The position numbers and the translations under genes were made by a program. Below the pieces are notes generated by a model, which saw nothing but the letters and a program-made list of their open reading frames with translations, ran no database searches and was not told the origin of the DNA. DNA of 64,000 nt from Atriophallophorus winterbourni. Taxonomy: Eukaryota; Platyhelminthes; Trematoda; Plagiorchiida; Microphallidae. The stretch spans positions 248,001 through 312,000 of the forward strand of contig JACCGJ010008366.1 of NCBI GenBank assembly GCA_013407085.1, given 5' to 3'. This document shows, piece after piece, positions 58,262-64,000 of this stretch (positions are counted from its first letter, which is position 1; each line of letters starts with the position of its first letter).

Positions 58262-58266
<5 letters not shown>
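57303..58266 (-). pseudogene. Penelope-like ORF, reverse transcriptase part, 5'-truncated
   Basis: RT motifs: MVSFDVSSLFTNVD (A), NDGLAMGSPISPVLANMYME (B), and YVDD at 57,762-57,773 (C), then LPFLDCLAQ, VYRKPIDTDAI and the thumb (AHEEVSRRLANHGYPKSLIK). An open frame formally extends to 58,307, but residues before HKAG are translated TA repeat. The last residues before the stop at 57,303 are out of frame relative to the family. Upstream N-terminal sequence (compare 5,207-5,653) is missing. Confidence 0.88.

Positions 58267-58301
<35 letters not shown>
58266..58301. repeat. TA dinucleotide microsatellite at the Penelope truncation point
   Basis: About 17 TA units directly abut the first recognisable RT codons. 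The insertion either joined an existing TA run or the run expanded after truncation. Confidence 0.9.
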
Positions 58302-58302
<1 letters not shown>

Positions 58303-58503
58303 TTCAAGACAGATCTGGGCTGATTGAGTCGCCTGTAAAAATAGGCGTGTTACACGATAATTTATATCCGTAATTTTTTTAGTTACTGAAAAAGCTATAC
58401 GATGTCTGGACCGTGGGCAACCTGTATTAAATATGATGTAAACATCAGATGATGGAGAAAAAGTGAATTGTACTTTCTATTGTCAACCTTATTTTTCGCA
58501 CAG

Positions 58504-58599
58504 CTTTTAACACGTGGTGGACAATCCCTTTTAGAAAAACATCAATTCCTAATTGTACCATTGGTGAACCCTGATGGTTACGATTACACCCACAAGACG
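58504..58599 (+). CDS. Zinc carboxypeptidase (M14), NPDGY exon
   Basis: Acceptor TTCGCACAG ends at 58,503; donor GTAAAT is at 58,600. 32 codons in phase 0: LLTRGGQSLLEKHQFLIVPL, then VNPDGYDYTHKT. VNPDGY(x)YT is the strongly conserved M14 strand, here directly continuing the zinc-ligand exon (LYLIDK then LLTRGG). The third zinc His, the substrate Arg/Tyr and the catalytic Glu lie in exons right of the window. Confidence 0.92.
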
Positions 58600-59452
58600 G
58601 TAAATCTTATTAAATCATTTTTGATCATGATCTGAAATCATAAAAATTTGTTTTAAATTAACAGTAGCCCCAAACCTACACTGATAAATGAATTTAGAAA
58701 TCGCGACGTTCTACCCAGCAAAGGAGAGTTAAAATGTCATTGTAAAGTTGCAGGCTTATAAATCCACACCTTTGGAATTGTTACTTAATATTGAAACAAG
58801 ATCAGAATTGATAAGAAGTGACCTTCTGCAGTACAATAGTTTTTGATTAGGGGAGTAGCTTTAAAATTAGTAGAATTATGGTCAAAATATATTTTTAATT
58901 CCGGTACCATCAACTACACCTGGATTACATAAAGATAGATTTGAGGTATACTATGATGAGGTTCTTTTCAGTGGCAACGGTAACAGAACGACATCGTAAA
59001 TCAACTTATTCGATGCGCTTAAGTTAATCGAGGATTCAGGATTCAAGAAGATTCAACAATCTAGAATTTATGGTTTATCAAGTTATACCTCTACAATACT
59101 ATTGGGTAAAACAAAAACATGAAATCTGAGGAAAACAATATGTATAAAATGTGAAATTGTGGGATCAGAATATTTTCCTAAATGAAATAAAATCATGTTT
59201 TATCTCGGTATTAGGAAAAAATATTCTTTAGGAAAAATATAATGTGAAGCTGCCTAGTTAAGTTAGAAAGAGTTGTAGGGCGGAATTACTAAAGATAGCC
59301 AACTCTAAGTATTAAAAAAATTAAAAATGACGTTTCCTCCTTTAGATGAATTTAATGCATTTAAATGTACCCATTTTTAACATTTGTTGCTTTCAATTTT
59401 TTTATGCAGAAAAGTTGTGGGTCTTTCAATATATGCGAATCTGCATCGAACT
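58600..59452. other. Carboxypeptidase intron, nothing firm
   Basis: AT-rich. A weak CR1-like 3' repeat (GGATTCAGGATTCAAGA) lies at ~59,034. No exon seen. Confidence 0.4.
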
Positions 59453-59505
59453 GTTGACCTGAGGAGTGCAAACAGCACGGAAACGGTCGTGGTGTGTGTG
59501 GCAAA
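59453..59505 (+). ncRNA. Solo family-B hammerhead-like motif, sense
   Basis: CTGAGGA at 59,459-59,465 (N7 position, allowed), perfect GTGC/GCAC stem II with loop AAACA, one extra G, GAAAC, GGTC, then GTGG and a GT repeat as in family B. Stem I and III are each weakened by small changes. It probably lies in the next carboxypeptidase intron, sense to the gene. Confidence 0.6.
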
Positions 59506-61194
59506 AGTTCATGCGAAAGATTATCTTTATTTATACAAACTTTAGAAAGTTCGATGTTGTTTGTCAGTGCCGTTAAATGACGTCACAAACATACAGAAAT
59601 TAGGCGAGGACAAATTAATCGAGCCAAATGGCGTTTCCGGGTTTGATTTCGAATGTTATCGATACCGACAACAAGCACACTCGACCACGTAACCACGTCA
59701 CCACCTTTTCTGGTTTAGACGATTGTTGCGTTACGATTCACACCCTGAGAAAATAGCAGTAGAAGGAAAAAGTAGCTTTCTCGTGTGCACGACTTTACAT
59801 GCAGTCAAATTGATTTTACAACACATGATAAATAGAAATGAGCTGGAGAACAGTTTGGTCAATGTTATGTGGCAAACTTCAAATCGGTTGTGACTAGATT
59901 TATCAAACGAACTATTAGTATTAGTCATGCAGATGTCGGATTTGGAAGGAGAAAAGACCATATACTCTTCTTTTCATAATTAGGAATCTAGTATGTAAGA
60001 AAACTATCTGCGTTCAATAAGGGCCAAATGTATAATGTGCACACCTTGGTACGAAATGACGCCGATCAATCTGCTGCCTAAATAGTAATGTCGACCGGCG
60101 ATAATCTCTCGAATTAAATCTGTTGTGACACTGTCGTTTTGGAATAAATGTAATACCTATTTCATTTATCAAATGAAATGCAAACTTTTTATATAAGTAT
60201 ACAGAATGTGAGAAACAATGCCGGTAAATCGAAAATTTTAAATTCCTCAAGTGGGACGGAGAGAGGAAGCGAAGTGTATGAAATAAAAGGAAATAAAATA
60301 ACACTAGTTGGTTAAGCAAAGGCTGTTCTAAGGTGATAGTTCGCTTCTATCTCACCTATCTTACCTGAAAAGTCTCTCTTAGTCGTGTCCTCACAACGTG
60401 TCTCGAATATGTGACTGAACATCTCGCGGACAGCTGAGGCCATCGCAATAAAATTATCTTGACCAACGAAAAGTTCCTGACTATTCCTTGTCGTGATTAA
60501 TATCCATATCGACCAATCAATTTTAAGTAACAACACGTGACATTGATTTTTAGTTTATTGATTTATATTGATCAGACCTATTTCTATATACTTAAGCTTG
60601 TATTGTAAAGTTTAATAAGAAATACCGAAAAAGAAAACTGTCGATATCATCAAATCCAACACAATGATTTGACGACTGGTGAAAAGGGCACAGATAACGA
60701 TGCCTAAGAAAGTTTACTGGACTGAATGGTCACGTCATCTATCATTTTGACTATAAATTTAAGCTGTAAGAACAAGTTGCGTCAATAAACAGTTAGAAGG
60801 ATTTACTTTGAGCGATGTTATTTACACCACGGTTCGCTTCGAAGCGAAATCCACCAACGTGCATGAGTTCTGTCTGGATAATAACTAACTCAAGAATTCA
60901 CTCTGACTCGAGCCGCATATTTGATCTCAATATCTCATTAAAAAACCTCTAATTAAATCTAATAAGCCAAACTCGTATACTGTTAAAATGAAAAATGTTA
61001 CTTGATGAAAAATCCCTTTTCAGGGAACAAAGAAACATTCTGTGTACTGAGGATTAACATACACTAATTTGTAATTCATGTCGCTTAGTATTCCCAGTAT
61101 TCCTTTCTCCGGCCAAACTGTAGAAGGTAATTCTATTCTCTTCATGTCTGTTTTACTCAAAATAATTTACCGTCTGCCCTTACTCACTCTACTG
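59506..61194. other. Nothing recognised
   Basis: No exon or element that I can support. A 16-base perfect palindrome (TTCGCTTCGAAGCGAA) lies at 60,833-60,848. Confidence 0.45.
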
Positions 61195-61935
61195 AATATA
61201 GCTGGGCGTGAAACTACTTCGGACGAGTTATTATGCAAATATTCTTTTACGGACACTATATACATTGTGAAATCTACTTGCTTAGCTCTCTACTTTCATC
61301 ATAATTTTCACACAACAATGATTGTTGTTCAGATTAACTCTTATAAAGCCTTTAAGCAACTCCATTTAGCTTGGTTTAAAATCTTTTTGAAATCGGGGAT
61401 GTTTGCACTGGTGTCCTACAGCCACCACTGATATCGAAGGATTGTACTATTTGACAACACGGCAGGAGCCTCAAATATTGATAACGGTGTATTTCAGAAT
61501 TCCTCAGCTTTACAGCTGTGACCATCATACGTTTCAAACACATTACCTTTATCAACTCATTCATATTAAAGAATCTAATCACCCGCCTAATATGGATCTA
61601 ATAACTACATCAGATCGTATCGCTCTGAACAATATAGCATATGGCGGGCCAATTATACGAAAAGATCGTGTCGTCCTAGAATTTGATTACGATGACAACT
61701 CTTGGCGAGGAAGCGAAATAAAATTATGCGTGAGGATAGTGTATTACGTTGCAGTGTGTGCTGCTTTAAAATGTAGGGGTTTTGCACAACCGGATTACAC
61801 TTATCCGGATAGTATCTGGTTATCTATCCTACATCAAATAAAATCTACAGTAGACGCTCATTTGAATTTCTTTCCAAATAAAGCTTCTCGAAATAATAAA
61901 TATATACAATGGAGTACAATGAAATTTAGATGAAA
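61195..61935 (+). mobile_element. CR1 endonuclease fragment
   Basis: It reads ALYFHHNFHTTMIVVQIN, then PQILITVYFRIPQLYS (compare AQILIMGDFNLPQLYS in the intact CR1), NMDLITTSDRIALNNIAYGG, VVLEFDYDDNS and NKYIQWSTMKFR. The catalytic GDF is lost (VYF), but the frame at 61,403-61,933 is open. Confidence 0.8.
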
Positions 61936-62189
61936 TGAAGGGCCAAAGCTTGATAGTTTCACAATGTTAAATGCATAGACTATTCATAGTCATAATTCAA
62001 TCGACGGTACAATAAATTTATTCGCTTCATTCGAGACAATAAACGATCTTCTCAATCGCATCTGATGGATCTGATTTCCACTGGACTTGCAATTGACACA
62101 GAAAAATATTGAGCCATGAGACTTTCCTAAAAATATTTCATCTAGTTTTGCAGAATCTGTTAAACATATTGCTGATCCAAAGTGATCTC

Positions 62190-62815
62190 GTGCTCATAAC
62201 CCCAAAATTATAATCCATTATCGGTTTATGGCTATTTGTCGTCATTGGGTGGTGACAGAAAAATTAGGTTCAGTGAGACTTAAAACAGTGAATAATTTTT
62301 AAAGAAAGATATACTAGAATGCCATTGTGAAAAGGGTTCGTACAACGAACCACGATGTTCAAACACAGAATCACAGAGTGATTCGTGGTCAAGCATTCAA
62401 GGAGCTTATGAACGACCAAAGTGATGTTTTGCGCACATTCCAGGAAATTACAGTGCACTACCTGGTTTTTGACTGTTTGTCGTCATCAGGCGGAGACAGC
62501 AAGATTAGATTAATTGAGCCTTGAAACACTGGATGAGTGGTAAACAAGGTTATACTTGAATACCACTTTTTTATAGGGTTCGTACAACGAACCACTGCAT
62601 TGAAACACAAAATCACATAGTGTTTCGTCGTGAACCACTCAAGGCGCTTATAGACGACAAAACTGATGTGTTGCTCACATCCTCGAAATTACACTCCACT
62701 CCCGGTTTCTGGCTGTTTGCCGCCATCAGGTGTAGACAGGAAGATTAGGTTCCTTGAGTCTTGGATCAGTGGATAAGTGGTAAACAAAGTTATCCATTGT
62801 GTCAGTGTCAATAAC
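62190..62815 (-). repeat. Family-A hammerhead array (2.5 units)
   Basis: The hairpin GGTTCGT-ACA-ACGAACC is perfect at 62,335-62,351 and again at 62,577-62,593, giving a 242-bp period. Hammerhead regions are at ~62,210-62,260, 62,455-62,500 and 62,693-62,735. The last is nearly ideal: CTGATGG (A9 to G), CGGC/GCCA around AAACA, GAAAC, CGGG. Confidence 0.8.
62693..62735 (-). ncRNA. Hammerhead-like core, best-kept family-A copy in an array
   Basis: CTGATGG at 62,723-62,729, stem II CGGC/GCCA with loop AAACA, GAAAC at 62,705-62,709, stem III ACC against GGG. A9 and the cleavage-site base are changed, so it is probably inactive. Confidence 0.55.
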
Positions 62816-62879
62816 TATTTGTTTTTACAGAAAGTGTTGTATTTTGAATATGTGATCCACTCTGCAGGTGTTTGTGATT

Positions 62880-64000
62880 ACTTTTCACTTCCCAATGCGA
62901 TATTTAAGTACATAGATTACTAAAAATAAGACTAAAACCATACACCACAAAAATCCACAGGGCAGAAACAGTTTTTAATGGGTCGGATGGCACCTTCGAT
63001 GCATTGGTTTGAGGTTCAAAGCTGTAACCATGTAGGTTCAAGGTTTAGATTGTTCGACATGAATTTGTCCAAGTTCGATTTGAATATATCAAAAATTACG
63101 GGGTAGGGAGTTCTACGTAAAACATACACGTATATATAAAACTACCTTAGCACTAGTCTCGAATCGGGAATAAGTACTGTGTAGTTGTGACTCTGGTTGG
63201 TTCGGTGTCGTAGTCTTCAAAATAGTTTATTCGGGGGATGGCTAGTTGTATGTAACATATTTAACATAAGACGGCGGTAGCGAGAGTCGAAGAGATTGAG
63301 ACTTGTAATACGATCTTCGTATTATTTGTGCTTTAAACCACGTAGGAGCTCGGTGGTCTGATGATATATTCTATGCAAGAGGTCGATCTACTTCTGTAGT
63401 CAGGGTGACCAAGAATGAACCGAATACTCCATGGTCGGTCTCAAGTAGGTATTAATTGTTCGATGAACAGATTGCTTCGTAAAACTCCCGGATACGCGTT
63501 TTATCAGAAACAGTAATCTTGACGTCTGTTCATAGACAGCGGTGGCGTTATGTGCCGGTTTCAAAGTGCTGCTCACCCACACACCTAAGTCATTCAACTT
63601 GTCAGTGCTTCAAAGAATATGGGAACCAAGGGTGTGAAATAACTCGAAATGTCTTCCAAAAGTCAATACCTTGCATTTTCTCACATTTCTAACTGACCAG
63701 TCCTGTAAGGCATTGAGTTCCAGCTGAAGCTTTCTGCAATCCTCAGTTATGCGTACTTATGTCCATAGACTGATGTCTTACGCAAATAAAAAGATTTTGC
63801 AGCGAAAAAGTTTAGGTGAGTCGTTTAAATAGATCAGAAAAAGAATTAGTCCAAGCACTGATCCCTGCGGCATCCCACTCGTTAGTGAAATGGGTCGTGA
63901 CAAAGCACCATTAAACCTTACTTGAATGACACGGTCGCGGAAATAATCCTTAAACCAGTCGAGTAATGGGGCGGTCGTTATGCAGCCACCTTAAAAAAAT
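62880..64000 (-). mobile_element. CR1 copy, 3' half, runs off the window
   Basis: Across frames on the - strand: LLDWFKDYFRDRVIQVRFNG, LTSGMPQGSVLGLILFLIYL, LFA*DI at the FADD site, NDLGVWVSSTLKPAHNATAV and INTYLRPTMEYSVHSWSP (63,400-63,597). The tail follows (YEDRITSLNLFDSRYRRL, DIFKSNLDKFMSNNLNL). It is closest by eye to the fragment at 32,343-32,957. Several stops. Confidence 0.85.

Larger units (their letters stand above)
56591..58266 (-). mobile_element. Penelope-like element, 5'-truncated, with terminal hammerhead
   Basis: On the - strand: truncated RT (begins KAGISLGPIVDGIGSP next to the TA run at 58,266), GIY-YIG endonuclease, ~180 bases of 3' sequence, then a hammerhead at the very end. 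Left of 56,591 the family-B array starts at once. One frameshift near 57,340-57,385 separates the RT from the endonuclease frame; otherwise it is well kept. Confidence 0.9.

Noticed and set aside
58267..58307. Start codon and N-terminus of the Penelope ORF at 58,307
   Set aside because: The first ~14 residues are translated TA microsatellite; the element is 5'-truncated there.
60833..60848. Perfect palindrome TTCGCTTCGAAGCGAA as part of a Penelope hammerhead stem
   Set aside because: It resembles stem II plus GAAA, but no CTGANGA core lies at the right distance on either strand.

Overview
The window looks like animal nuclear DNA, most probably from a parasitic flatworm (trematode-like). It is AT-rich, with intron-split genes whose introns run to several kilobases and are filled with flatworm-type retroelements: RTE, CR1, Penelope-like, and a CsRn1-like gag. 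The species call is an inference from element content; nothing seen names the species.

Two host genes can be read on the + strand. (1) The C-terminal part of a cytochrome P450: one exon at the left edge (1-220) and the last exon with the heme-binding signature (8,980-9,182), joined in phase across an 8.8-kb intron holding an RTE copy, a Penelope copy and a LINE fragment. (2) An M14 zinc carboxypeptidase with propeptide. Six exons lie between 43,720 and 58,599 with consistent phases. Its 5' end was not found and its 3' exons lie beyond the window. A separate nucleotidyltransferase-like exon (52,503-52,683) sits inside one of its introns.

The rest is mostly repeats. A CR1 element with ORF1 and ORF2 lies on the - strand (11,532-16,330). 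A second CR1 with an unbroken ~1,004-codon frame lies on the + strand (23,104-26,272). At least eight CR1 fragments, five fragments of another LINE family (called LINE-X here), three Penelope-like copies and one gag-only LTR element are present.

The main discovery candidate is a pair of related tandem-repeat families, A (unit ~240 bp) and B (unit ~230 bp). They occupy 17.2-33.0 kb, 54.1-56.6 kb and 62.2-62.8 kb, with solo copies elsewhere. Read on the - strand in the arrays, each unit carries the layout of a type I hammerhead ribozyme with a minimal stem III, plus a second hairpin whose stem bases covary between families. Family B also carries a Pol III B-box-like motif. The Penelope-like copies have their own hammerhead at the terminus, and the 54-56 kb array is bounded on both sides by Penelope fragments. 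This fits the known schistosome S-malpha satellite and animal 'retrozyme' class, but the two-family structure, the covariation, and the sense-oriented solo copies in carboxypeptidase introns deserve study. Most individual copies carry lesions, so activity would have to be shown.
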